DNA from: Mangifera indica
Lineage: Eukaryota > Streptophyta > Magnoliopsida > Sapindales > Anacardiaceae
DNA length: 64,000 bases
Direction: 5' to 3'
Assembly: GCF_011075055.1 (NCBI RefSeq)
Contig: NC_058137.1
Coordinates: forward strand, 26,149,463-26,213,462
In this document: in pieces, positions 11,112 through 22,946 of the stretch
Layout of the letters: each line of letters opens with the position of its first letter
Numbering within the stretch: the first letter of the stretch is position 1
Program-made: the position numbers and the translations under genes
Notes under the pieces: generated by a model
The model's input: only the letters and a program-made list of their open reading frames with translations
The model's database searches: none
Told to the model about the DNA's origin: nothing

Positions 11112-11290
11112 TTAAGAAGAAGGTGGAGGATGATAAGGAACGGGAATAATGTGCAGGTTTTCTTTTCTTCCAACTGTTATACCAAAGGCTTCTGTCATGT
11201 CTAAATCTTCATTCTTCATCCCACAGGGAAGTTTCCAATCAAAATGGTAAAGAAACATCACAAGAGGAAGCTCAACATTTCCAATCAAAA
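11112..11290 (-). pseudogene. 3' end fragment of a CYP71-type P450
   Basis: The minus strand reads the C-terminal tail of a P450: FHFDWKLP-type sequence, then a [11 protein letters not shown] stretch and stop TAA at 11112-11114. It is closest to the pseudogene at 54229-55117, not to the CYP71D copies. The fragment ends near 11277, where a second copy of TTTCCAATCAAAATG (first at 11232-11246, again at 11278-11292) marks a rearranged junction with DUF2921 3'-flank sequence. Confidence 0.7.
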
Positions 11291-11302
11291 TGTGCGGGTT
11301 TT

Positions 11303-12565
11303 TTACTTCTGCCTGATTCCATGCTGGTAATGGAAAACCTCTTTGTAAACCAACACTATGTGCTTTAAGAAATAAGGAGTATCTTGTAATATTATCTTGG
11401 ATCTTTGTAACTGAGCTATTAAAAGGGTGTAAATTATCCCGTAGCTATTAAAATAATGTAATGAACTTTTTGGGTCTGTGGGTTTTTTTAAGTGTTAGCA
11501 AAGAGTTTTGTCGATTTTCTTTTCTAACAGTGGTATAGCTGTAAAAATTAATTTATAAATTGACTCAATTTTTAGTATGATACTTTGGGCTTTTTGGGTT
11601 TGAGTGTTAGTAAGAAATTTTGTGGTTTTTCTTTCATTAAAGTCACATAGTTGCAAAAAATAATTTATTAATTTATTGGATTTTAGAATATGCAACTGTA
11701 GGGGCTAAACCAAATATTTATGTATTTCTTTTTAATTGGGCTTGTTCGATGGTGTTGCCTCCCGCAAGACTCATGCCTGGGGAGAGGCAAGTTTGATTTA
11801 AGGAAAAACTTGATTCAAGAGAGGAGTTTCGAGATTTAGTTTGCATGAAGTAAATATCATAAAATGTGAGAAGGTATGTCTAGTATTTATAAATTTGAGA
11901 GTCCTTAATTTGATGTATAAATTAGTTTTATGATATTACAAAATATAATTTAAGATTTGTTGATGTAAAAAGGATCAAATGAGACGTTAGAAGATATTTA
12001 ATTGAGAAAATAATTGATTTAAAGTAATATTCAAAAGAAAATTGTTAGTACTATCAGATTAACCATATCCTCAAAAATAAAATATAATGTATTCATTGAA
12101 AATACATCAAAATGGATTGTGAGATAAGTTTGAAAATATTTATAGATCAAAGTCATTGATTAATAGATTATGTTTAAAGATAGATATGTATTTATCTTAA
12201 ACAAAAAAGATGTGCATCTATTAACTTGTGAACTAAAGAAAAATTTCACTATATGATTAATTATTTATCTTTAATATAAAATTCATTATTTAATCACATA
12301 TTAACATAATAAATACTTGCATATAATTTTGCTGTTATTGTATCTAGGAATCCCTCGAGATGGGGTTGTAAAAAAAAAAAAGATAATATATGTCGTTGAA
12401 ATGTATTCTCCAAACTAAGCGCGTGCATTTATTTTCCTACACACTTCAAAGTACTTTTTTGAATCAAACAACGCTTAACATGCTTAATATTCTATGCTCT
12501 GAAAATCATAATCACCCAGAAGAACAAACCTGGAAAACAGAAAGGGGAAAATATATAAGAGAATA
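11303..12565. other. Duplicated DUF2921 3' flank
   Basis: It matches 6045-7379 nearly base for base, starting inside the DUF2921 3'UTR. The coding part of that DUF2921 copy is missing. No gene is seen here. Confidence 0.8.
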
Positions 12566-14246
12566 CTAAGAACGATAAGTGATAGGAATCAGCATCAAGT
12601 CTGTTTTCCTTCCTACAGTTATACCAAAGACCTCACTCATGTCTATATCATCAGGATTCATCCCATTCGGGAGCTTCCAATCAAAATGGTAAAGAAGTTG
12701 TGCGAGTGGCAGCTCAATATTTGGTAGTGCAAACGTTAAGCCTGGGCAAATTCTCCTTCCAGCTCCAAATGGAATGTATTCGAAATCCATCCCCCTGAAA
12801 TCAATTGAGCTGTTAAGGAATCTCTCAGGATAGAATGTCTCAGCGTCATTCCAGTATCCAGGATCTCTTCCAATTGCCCATCCATTGACAATGACTCTGG
12901 TTTTCTCAGGAATCTTGTACCCGTTAATCTCACAACTCTCTCTGCATTCCCTTGGAAGTAAAAGAGGTACAGGAAAGTGCAGCCTCAGGGTTTCTTTTAG
13001 CACTAATTTTAAGTACTTCAATTCCTGAATTTCAGTTTCATCAACATTTCCTTTTCCATCAAAGACTCGTCTTACTTCAGCTTGTGCTTCTTTCATTACC
13101 CTTGGGTTTCTCATCAATTCTGTCATTGCCCATTGTAAAGCCGTTGTTGATGTCTTACTTCCAGCTCTGAAAATATCCTGAAAGAAAAACAAATTATTAA
13201 ATTATCATCAGCTTGGACACAATTTATTCAGTGCCCATTTCCTAGTATCAGAATAATTTGTCAGTTTGCTTTTATAACATAACTCTTAGTAGCAAAGGGT
13301 TTAAATTCTAAGTGCTTTCAGCAAATTAAAATAATATTATACTAACCCAGATGACTGCTTTGATGTTGTCGTCAGTGAGGGGAAATTCAAGGTCACCCTC
13401 TCGCTGGACTCTCAAAAGAACATCAACTAAATTTTCTTTTACTCCCCTTTCGCCTGTTTGTGTCCTCTCCTTCTCTTTATGCTCATTCAGGATTTTTTCA
13501 AGTATTCTGTCACTCTTCTGATGCAGCTTCTCAAGCTTCACATCCGTTCCACTAATAACCTGAATTGTTTTAACGGAAGGGTAGAAATCAACAATGGAGA
13601 AACCTGCAGCTGCCTGTACGACTTCCAATACGCATGATACGAAAGCTTCTTCATCTTTGCATCTTGCCCCAAAAGCTGCCCTGGCTGTTATGCCGTATGT
13701 CAATCTTACAATTTTATCACTGAGATTGATTACTGATCCTTCATGAGCCTCTATGGCATTAATGAGATTTGAGACCTCTTCTTACCTGACTGATCGCAGT
13801 GATTGGACTGGCCTTGCACTTAAGAGCTCTATGGTTGCAATTTTTCGGAGCTGTCTCCAGTAATTTCCATACGGTGAAAAACCAATATCAGTATACTCAT
13901 AACTTGACAACTTAGCGGAAAGCAGAAGTGGTCTATCTGCAAAGTTGATGTCATGGGTTTTCATAACTTCTCGGGCAATCTCTGGAGAAGAAACTATGAT
14001 AGTTGAAACTTCACCAAGCTGGAGGTGCATCAAGGGTCCATATTTTCTGGCCAAGTCTCTGAGGCGGCGATGGGGTGATGAACCAACCAGCTGGTGCAAG
14101 TTTCCAATGAGAGGTAGTTTCCACGGCCCTGGAGGCATTTTTGAGCTTGAGTTCCAGGATTTTGATCCCTTTATTATTTTGGCTGCCATGAACAAGAAAA
14201 GGATGAAAATAAATATGGGGGTGAACGAGGGCAATAGAAGCTCCAT
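12566..14246 (-). pseudogene. CYP71D copy B, interrupted by a nonsense codon
   Basis: It has the same structure as copy A: exon 1 at 14246-13347, intron 13346-13178, exon 2 at 13177-12566. All motifs from PPGP to the heme loop can be read. Codon 155 is TAA (13782-13784) where copies A and G have GAA. In addition the I-helix motif is RAGSKTS in place of GAGSETS: the acidic residue before the conserved Thr, involved in proton delivery in P450s, is now Lys, and a helix Gly is Arg. Everything else is open, so inactivation looks recent. The G-to-T change also produces CAG/GTAAGA, a consensus splice donor, so aberrant splicing is possible. I treat it as a pseudogene, though a truncated or mis-spliced transcript could exist. 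Confidence 0.88.
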
Positions 14247-14828
14247 GAAAATGAGGAAGGCAAGCACCAGTATTGATAGAACACTCTCCTCCCAAGGAGT
14301 TTAATCAAAGTTCAATGTTGTACAACAATCATTTGAACATAATTAGCTGCTTTTTGTTGAGAAAACAAGATATTACTTGTGGACTTTTCTTAGCACTAAT
14401 CAAGGAAAAGAACATCCATTGGCCTTTCTTTTGTTGGATGACACAAGTTTATCATCATGCCGAAATTATATGATTACTGAATTCAGTGTATGTGACCGGA
14501 TCAATTCTGACTGAAAAACTTTTCTACAAATGGTGAATAAAGTATCCGCCAAGTTAAGATTCGAATCTCCATCATGACCACCTCTAAAAGGACTTGAAAG
14601 CCATTTTTTGTTAACTTATTGGGCACTGAATATGACTAGGTTGACAATTTTTCCCACTGATGGTTAGTGTACCTTAGCTCGAACCACGTAAGATTTGTAT
14701 AAAATGGTTACTTCTTGTAGTGTAATTGTAGTCTTTTATAAGTCATGCATTTGTTAAACGATAACGTGTGTCTATGTATTCTTTATTTATTTGGGTAAAC
14801 TCTAATTGGGCCATAGTGTGCGTATGTA

Positions 14829-14865
<37 letters not shown>

Positions 14866-15730
14866 TTGATTCTGGATGCCACATGCAATCTTTTTCATCT
14901 CACACTCAACACCCCGCATGTTTGCGACTGACAGTTTCACCCCATCTCAAGCCACGTCACAGCCCAGCAGTCTCTAACTGGGGTTCCTCTGCTGGTAATC
15001 TCTACCCTCTACCGGCGTTCATCCTATTCACTCCATCTTCACCTTCACCACTCGTCATGTAACTCCCTAGTTGGTAAAGGAGAATAGAGTAATTGATGGA
15101 GAAAAAAATTGTAGTTGGTACCGCATCAATTTATTTTATGTGATAATTTTATTAGGAATTTGTACGTGTAATAATATTATTACGGTTTCTAAGTGTTTAA
15201 CAAGTTAACATATACGAACCCATAAACTGCTTTTATAAATATTGCTGTTAATTACGTGTCAAGTATCAATTAGGGTTTATAATATAAAAATTTTACATTA
15301 AAGTGTAAGTAAAGTAAGTGAGGACGTGTACCACTGAAAACATAGAGTAAGCTATAATCAAGAGATCAGGCAAAAAGGACAAATAATCTTGTCTTCGTCT
15401 TGTAATCTTCTTCTTTTTTAGTAAAAGTTTCCTCCATCGTTTATCTATAATTTTTCTTGTATTGGGTTTACCGTGTAAATGTTTGTGTTTTTGTATTGAG
15501 TATTTGTGCTTTATTTTTTTCCTGATTGTCTTTATTGGGTTACATAACAAAGACATAGCTTTATAGTCATTTATTGATGAGATCGGCCTTGTAGTTACAA
15601 GCTAGCTTTTATTCAACTGCTCTATAAATTACACGAAAACCTAGGTTTGAATCAAGTGGGGTGAATGAATACATAAATACTCTGTTATATCACCACAATG
15701 TGACAGCAAGTTTACTTATGTCATTCAGAG
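14247..15730. other. Upstream flank of CYP71D copy B
   Basis: Much of it is colinear with copy A and with copy G (52000-53437). It holds the TG/TA microsatellite (14825-14866) and the relic leader (14880-15065). No gene is seen. Confidence 0.6.
14825..14866. repeat. Compound (TG)n(TA)n microsatellite
   Basis: An alternating TGTG run passes directly into a TATA run. The matching sites are 9376-9398 (short) and 52522-52571 (longest), so the same locus has changed length after each duplication. Confidence 0.85.
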
Positions 15731-16216
15731 GGCCAAAGGACTTATTCTCACCTAAAGTATCTTCATATCTCAATTTTTATCTCTTAATTTTAAAATTTTT
15801 AAATATCTATTTATAATTAATTAAAATTAATGGTTTTAAGAGTAAAATCATCATTTTACCTATAATATTAAAAATAAATTAAAATTTATTCTCCTTTTCC
15901 CCCTTAAACTCTAAAAACTAACCATTTCCCCCATAGACAAAATTTTTAAAAAATGATATTTCCCCCATAGGGTTTAGCTTTCAAACTTCGGTGTCATCTC
16001 CAACGTCATTGTTGGTGGTCTCTCCCTCTTGAAGATTTCTCTCCCTCCAGCGATATCTTTCATCTCAGTAGACGCCCGATTGACATCGAATCACATCAGG
16101 GAGACGAAGAGGTTCGTTGGAAAGATGAAGCTCTTTGTGTTCCCAAACTTCTTCTAGGAAGACGATAATGATTCAATGCCTATCGGGCGTCCAACTAAGG
16201 TGACAGAGATCGTCAA
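15731..16216. mobile_element. Truncated copy of the 759-bp transposon
   Basis: It shares the left end and core with 10274-11032, but stops at about 16216 inside AGAGATCGTC, where sequence changes to the 3' end of the next P450 copy. The right terminal repeat is missing. Confidence 0.75.
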
Positions 16217-16222
16217 AGAATA

Positions 16223-18387
16223 CTAAGAACGATAAGTGATAGGAATCAGCATCAAGTCTGTTTTCCTTCCAAAGTTATGCCCAAGACCTCACTTATGTCT
16301 AGATCTTCAGGATTCATCCCATGAAGAAGCTTCCAATCAAAATGGCAAAGAAGTTCTGCGAGTGGCAGCTCAATATTTGGTAGTGCAAACGTTAAGCCTG
16401 GACAAGTTCTCCTTCCAGCTCCAAATTGAATGTATTCGAAATCCATGCCCCTGAAATCAATTGAGCTGTTAAGAAATCTCTCAGAATAGAATGTCTCGGC
16501 GTCATTCCAGTATCCAGTATCCAGTGTCCCTTCCGATTGCCCATCCATTGACAATGACTCTGGTTCTCTCAGGAATCTTGTACCCGTTAATCTCGCAACT
16601 CTCTCTGCATTCCCTTGGAAGTAAAAGAGGTACAGGAGATTGCAGCCTCAAGGTTTCTTTTACCACTGATTTCAAGTACTTCAATTCCTGAATTTCAGTT
16701 TCATCATCATTTCCTTTCCCATCAAGGACTCGCCTTACTTCAGCTTGTGCCTCTTTCATTACCCTTGGGTTTCTCATCAGTTCTTTCATTGCCCACTGTA
16801 AAGTCGTTGTTGATGTCTCACTTCCCTCGCTGAAAATATCCTTTAAAAAAAAACAAATTACTAAATTTTCAGCTTGGACACAATTTATTGTCAGTTTATA
16901 TATTGTTCTGCAATTAGATTTCATAGAAGTGTTAAGCATTGCATAGTGTTTGACTAATTTTGCGAGTACCATACAGTAACTAAATATGTCATCTGTACAA
17001 GTTAGACTCACAATTCAAAAGGAATCCTTTTGTTTCCACAATTTGCTCAAACTATATCTGATCAAGGTATCTCTTTATCTACTTTCACTTGCGTAATTAC
17101 TCGATAGTCACTAGAGAATCGTAAACAACAATTTGTATTTCATACTATTACTCTGCCAAACGTTACAATAAACATAGGTTTCTGACCAATAAATTAGACC
17201 ACTTTAAAAACTCAGTTATTTGTCCTTTGTTGCTTGCCTAGATTTTTTTTCGTCCAATTTTACATAGTTCTTGTTGATGGATTTTTGCCATCAACATATA
17301 TATAATATAAATAAGAAGGCCTCAAGGATCAAGGATGAAATATCTCATTAGCAAACAAAAAATAAAATAGTGAAATTAAAATATCCGCTATGAAATTTCT
17401 GATTTATGTTAGTTTGCTTACATAACATAACTCTTAGTAGCAAAGGGTTTAAATTCTAAGTGCTTTCAGGGAATTAAAGTGATATTATACTAACCGAGAT
17501 GACTGCTTTGATGGTGTTGTCAGTTAGGGGAAATTCAAGGTCACCTTCTCGCTGGACTCTCAAAAGAACATCAACTAAATTTTCCTTTACTCCTCTTTCG
17601 CCCGTTTGTCTCCTCTCCTTCTCTGTATGCTCATTCAGGATTTCTTTCAAGTATTCTATCACTCTTCTGATGCAGCTTCTCAAGCTTCAGATCCGTTCCA
17701 CTGATAACCTGAATTGCTTTAACGGAAGGGTAGAAATCAACAACGGAGAAACCTGCAGCTGCCTCTACGACTTACAATACACATGATAGGAAAGCTTCTT
17801 CATCCTTGCATCTTTCCCCAAAAGCCGCTTTGGCTGTTATGCCGTATGTAAAACTGACTATTTTATCACTTTAGATTGATTACTGATCGTTCATTAACCT
17901 GTATGGCACTAATGAGATTTGAGACCTCCTCTTCCCTGACCAATTGCAGTGATTGGACCCGTCTGGCACTTTAGAGCTCTATGGTTGCAAGTTTCCAGAG
18001 CTGTCTCCAGTAATTTCCATGCGGTGAAAAACCAATATCAGTATCCTTACCAACATAGCGGAAACCAGAATGGGTCTGTCTGCAAAGTTGATGTCATGGG
18101 TTTTCATAACTTCTTGGGCAATCTCTGGAGAAGAAACTCTGATGGTTGAAACTTCACCAAGCTGGAGGTGCATCAAGGGTCCATATTTCTTGGCTAAGTC
18201 TCTGAGGCGGCGATGGGGTAGTGAACCGACAGCTGGTGCAACTTTCCAATGAGAGGTAGTTTCCAGGGCCCTGGAGGCATCTTTGAGCTTGTATTCAGGA
18301 TTTTGATCCCTTTATTATTTTGGCTGCCGTGAGCAAGAAAGGGATGAAAACAAATTTGGGGGTGAACGAGCGCAATAGAAGCTCCGT
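16223..18387 (-). pseudogene. CYP71D copy C, decayed pseudogene
   Basis: Exon 1 is 18387-17495, the intron 17494-16841 (654 bp, much longer than in copies A, B and G) and exon 2 is 16840-16223. Lesions: the start codon is ACG (18385-18387); one base is lost in the NLHQLVG region (near 18228); a 7-bp deletion lies near 18043; TAA stands in the helix after WRQL (near 17972); there is a frameshift in the NLSDK region (near 17870); a stop near 17772; a small tandem duplication of CAGTATC in exon 2 (near 16512-16530); and a one-base loss moves the C-terminus to an early stop at 16252. P450 motifs (KETLRL, PERF-like, [10 protein letters not shown]) are still legible. Most lesions are shared with copy H, so the parent was already dead when duplicated. 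Confidence 0.9.
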
Positions 18388-18894
18388 GAAAATGGGGAAG
18401 ACAAGCACCAGTATCGATAGAACACTCTCCTCCCAAGGAGTTTTATCAAGTTTACTGTTGTACAACAATCATCTGAACATAATTAGTTGCTTTTGTTGAG
18501 AAAACAAGATATTACTTGGACTTTTCTTATCACTAATCAAAGAAAAGAAAATCCGTTTGCCTTTCTTTTGTTGGATGACGCAAGTTTATCATCATGCTAA
18601 AATTGTATGATCACTAAATTCATTATATGTGACCCGGATCAATTCTGATCGTAAAATTTTTCTACAAATGGTGAATAAAGTATTCGCCAAATTAAGATTG
18701 GAATCTCCATCATGACCAAGCTCTAAAAGGACTTGAAAGCCATTTTTTGTTAACTTATTGGGCACTGAATAATACTAGGTTGACAATCTTTCCAGCTGAT
18801 GGCGAGTGTGGATACTTAGATGCAGAACCTCGTAAGATTTTGGAAAAATAGTTACTAGTCATACTGCAACTGTATTCTTTTATAAGTCATGGAT
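18388..18894. other. Flank between divergent P450 relics
   Basis: It is colinear with 60605-61112 and, more distantly, with the upstream flanks of copies B and G. No gene is seen. Confidence 0.5.
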
Positions 18895-19887
18895 AAACCT
18901 GACCATTCGTATCATTGGTCTTATTCATATCGTATCAGTTTGGGTTTGTGTCAAAGACCTTAAAGTCTAATCCAATCTAAAATAAAATGGTCTTAAAATT
19001 TCTCAACCTTAAACCGAATTGAAGTATGTCCAGATTGACTTGAACCAATCTAAATAACTCATACTATGTAACAAGTAAAATCATGTCATAACACAATATA
19101 TAACAAAATTTGTTATGAAACAATGTACTTTGTCAAATGTCAAGAATAACATGATTTGTTACAAAATAATACACAAAAAACAATGCTAACGGGAAACGAC
19201 ATTTTGTCAAAATGAAATTGCTTTATTTCATATTAATACTAATACTTTGTTTATTGTCTCTTTATATGATAATCAATAACTCAAATAAGTATGCAATTTC
19301 AATTTCAAAATAATGCAATTGACAACTAACAAGATTCATAATTACTTTTCAAATATTTAATAAATTTAATATCCAATTCATATGATTGATGTAACTATCA
19401 TAAATATTAAAATCACTAACAAACATATAAATATGACATACCAAACATAATAAGTTCAAATCAATAGTATTTATAATACATCAATCGAATAAAACAAATT
19501 AACAATAAACAATTTTTTACAAGTTTACCAAAAAGAGTTACTAAATTAAAATGAATGTTTTTAGATAATGTAGATTTAGTGTTTAGTGATGCAATTTCAA
19601 TTTTGAATTACAGAATAAAAATTTTGTGGATTGAAACTCTTTCTGTTAAACGAAGAAAATTATAAATATTATAGATTTTTTACTATTATGATGTTATACA
19701 ATATTTTATTTAAAATTTTTGGTTAGTTCGGGTGGGCTTTGTGTCAACCCAAAGCCGACCCAATTTTTTTGAGATCAACTCTAACCTGATTCAACTATTT
19801 TTTGTGTCGAAAATCATAATCCTAATCTAAATTTTTTTGTGTCATATCCTATCGAATTAACAGGTCATGTAAAATTTTATCAAGTTT
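18895..19887. mobile_element. Non-autonomous hAT-like insertion, about 990 bp
   Basis: AGTCATGGAT occurs at 18885-18894 and again at 19888-19897, while the paralogous flank (ATAAGTCATGTATTTGTTA near 9290) is uninterrupted. The ends contain weak inverted matches around CCTGACCATTCG and the reverse complement of ATTAACAGGTCATG, followed by GGGT/GACCC-type motifs seen in plant hAT derivatives. The interior is AT-rich without transposase. The same insertion sits at 61113-62083, so it predates that duplication. Confidence 0.6.
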
Positions 19888-20283
19888 AGTCATGGATTTG
19901 TTGGACAATAATGTGTATATATATGTTTATTATTTATTTGTGTAAACAATATGTATATAATATTGTAATGTAATACAAAATTGTATAATTCTACGTGGCA
20001 TTAGAGCAACAAAACACTTTAGCGTCCGTCAAGTCATAAAACGAAGAGACCTTGCAACTAAGGTTCATCTTTCTTCGCACAGTTGTCACCCGGCATCTTT
20101 ACGATCTGACAGTTTCACCCCATCTCAGGCCAAATCACAGCCCAAGCCCGATTCACTCAACCTTTGCTAGAGATTCCTCCAATCTCTGACCAGGGTTCCT
20201 CTGTTGAAGATCTCTGCCCTGTACTGGTGTTTATTCAATTCACTCCATTTTTGTGAATATTCAATGTCCTCAATATTTTTGTG

Positions 20284-20547
20284 ATGGAATTTCAATGCAC
20301 TTCCATTTCAATCCTTCTCGCCTTTCTTCTCTTTCTCTTCATGGCGCTGAAGATAGGATTGAGATCAAAAGCCAGTGAAAGAACTTTACATCTACCTCCA
20401 GGGCCACGGAAATTACCTCTTGTTCGAAACCTGCACCAGCTTCTTGGCTCTGTACTGCATCCCAGCCTCGGGGACTTAGCCAAGAGATATGGTCCCCTTA
20501 TGCACCTACATCTTGCAGAACATAACATGAAGGATCCCAAGTCTTGA
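20284..20547 (+). pseudogene. N-terminal fragment of a CYP71-type P450
   Basis: ATG at 20284 opens a frame with a hydrophobic anchor, proline hinge LPPGPRKLP and [11 protein letters not shown], equivalent to residues 1 to about 78 of copy A. Homology stops near 20515 and a stop follows at 20545-20547. In place of the usual GNLHQL it has RNLHQL. It lies head-to-head with copy C, 1.9 kb away. A matching, shorter fragment is at 62484-62627. It is a relic of a divergently arranged P450 pair; no function is expected. Confidence 0.85.
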
Positions 20548-22115
20548 AATCAAAAATTTCCAACATTATTCATATGGGTAATTTGTATAGCCTATATAAC
20601 ACTCACGTTATTATTCGAAATCCAGCAACAAATTAATACTGAAATCTCAGCATAAAATTTCTTTTTGAATTGGGATGCAAAAAAGTCAGGGTCAGATCTT
20701 CATGGGACCTCCATCTACTGGTGTGGACATTAGGAAGCCACATGGTGGTGTATGAGGAGTTTTAGCAGTATAGTGTTCTAATGCAAGAACAAAAAAATAA
20801 AGAGAAAATGCTAATGTTCTAGGCCGAAAATTTTTTTAGAAATGTTTTCTTCTTTTTTAGTTTCATTCTTGTGAATATATATTACAGCAACTAATATAAA
20901 CTTTTTGAGTAAAATCAGCTGCTACTCAGTTTCATTTAAGCATAAGAATCAACTGAAAACTAATACATCAAAGCATATATACTAACTCTTGTCAATCTTC
21001 CATCTAACACACCTAATCTTATCTAGTTGTATGTCATATTGCTTTTAAACAAGCTAAATACAAAAATATCATAACACAAACTCACAAAGCAAAGCACTGT
21101 TGCAGTACCACATCTTCCATGTCAGCCCCTAGTCAACTTCCAGCCAACCTCTTCCTCAGCACTGCTTTCTTCTCTGCACATCACTACAGCCTCCTAGTCG
21201 ACTCTTCCAAGAGAGTTCAAGATGAGTCTGCCAGATCATGATGAATGAAAAATCTAATGTTCTTTTTGCATTACAGGTTATTTCATTTTTAGTGTTAATT
21301 TGCTATGCGATAAGTTAACTTGTTTTAGCAATTAATAAGAAATTTTAGAATATATACACAAGGATTTGAAGATGAAAATCTGTTTGTGAGTGATATTGGT
21401 TTGGTTGTTTCAGCTTAAAATGAGCTGACGATATTGTTAACACTTCATCCTCACAGCACATTCTGAAAGTACAAAAATATGTTTAGAAAGTAAACAATAC
21501 AATTTTTACACGGTTCAGCTAAGATTCATCTTAGCCTACATCAATTAGGACCAAGTCGTGCTCAATCAAATCACTAAACAATAATCCCAACTTTCAGATG
21601 CAAAGATGAAGTCAACATACAAAGTAAACACTCCCACTTACTAAATTTATTTCCTGACTTTCCTACTGTCAGCAGTTACTGCCTAAATTTGAAATACTAT
21701 GAATATCCCACTCTATTGTCTAGCTCCTCATAAACAATCAAACTAAAATTCCCCTAACGTCTGATCTTTAAATCCCTTCAAGCACTAGTCACAGATTCGT
21801 GTCCCACAATATGAATAATTAAGCTAATCTGCTAGACAAAGAGTGGAAAAACACAGAGGAGATGTAGTATCTCACTGCACAGAACAATATGATCTTGACC
21901 AAATAAGCTGCTGAGAATTATTGACAAAATCAGAGTAAATTAAGGTCTAGAATCTCATAAAAAATGTGAGATTGAATACTCAGCAAGGGTGAGCTAGGGA
22001 GTGACACATCATAACAGTACACCTAAACAGCAAACAACAAAATCGAATGCAGGCAAAAGTTGCCAACTGTACTTGAATTAAAAATCACTTACAAATGTTC
22101 ACGTAATAATGCAAG
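20548..22115. other. Unassigned intergenic sequence
   Basis: I find no ORF, terminal repeats or similarity to the rest of the window. It is moderately AT-rich. An undetected degraded element remains possible. Confidence 0.5.
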
Positions 22116-22835
22116 TATGTGCACACATATAACAAGAAGAAAAATATGTGCACACACAACTAAATGAGAACACAAATGTTCATAGTTTGTCAAATACTTA
22201 CAAAAAATAAACAAGAACTATACCGGCAAGCTCTTGCATAATAGCCAGGAACAGAAACAGAGTTGCTTATTGAATTGCTACTAAAATAAAAATCTACCAC
22301 TAATACAAAAGCTTGAAGTTTTCTTGGAGACATGAGTATTGCAGCTTACTCTTCAACTCTTCAGAGTCTGAGAATAAAAAAAACAAGTCTGAATTCAGTT
22401 GTCTTTTTTCTAGCTATATTCATTATGATAAAGCTGTCAATAGAAAAAAAAAAAATGCGCAGAATCTAGCAACTATGTGCACACATATAACAAGAAGAAA
22501 AATATGTGCACACACAACTAAATGAGAACACAATTGTCCATAGTTTGTCAAATACTTACAAAAATAAACAAGAACTATACCAGCAAGCTCTTGCATAATA
22601 GCCAGGAACAGAAACAGAGTTGCTTATTGAATTGCTACTAAAATAAAAATCTACCACTAATACAAAAGCTTGAAGTTTTCTTGGAGACATGAGTATTGCA
22701 GCTTACTCTTCAACTCTTCAGAGTCTGAGAATAAAAAAAATAAGTCTGAATTCAGTAGTCTTTTATCTAGCTATATTCATTATGATAAAGCTGTCAATAG
22801 AAAAAAAAAAAAAAAAAAAAAGCAGAATCTAGCAA
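22116..22835. repeat. 358-bp direct tandem duplication downstream of the RLP gene
   Basis: TATGTGCACACATATAACAA starts at 22116 and again at 22474, and both units proceed through the same sequence, each ending in an A-run (22444-22454 and 22801-22820). Differences are few, so the duplication is young. The small plus-strand frames inside repeat with it and show no sign of being genes. Confidence 0.85.
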
Positions 22836-22946
22836 TAAGAGGGTTGGAGCACTTACAAAATTGAGGAACAACTTTCAAATGCTAATTTGTTCTTCTTCTA
22901 CGTCCTCTATTCAGCCTTCTCACATTTCTTGGACACTCTCTTTCAA

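Noticed and set aside
17272..17294. Short hairpin GTTGATGG...CCATCAAC in the intron of copies C and H
   Set aside because: An 8-bp stem with a 7-nt loop is too small for a miRNA precursor and lies in a pseudogene intron.
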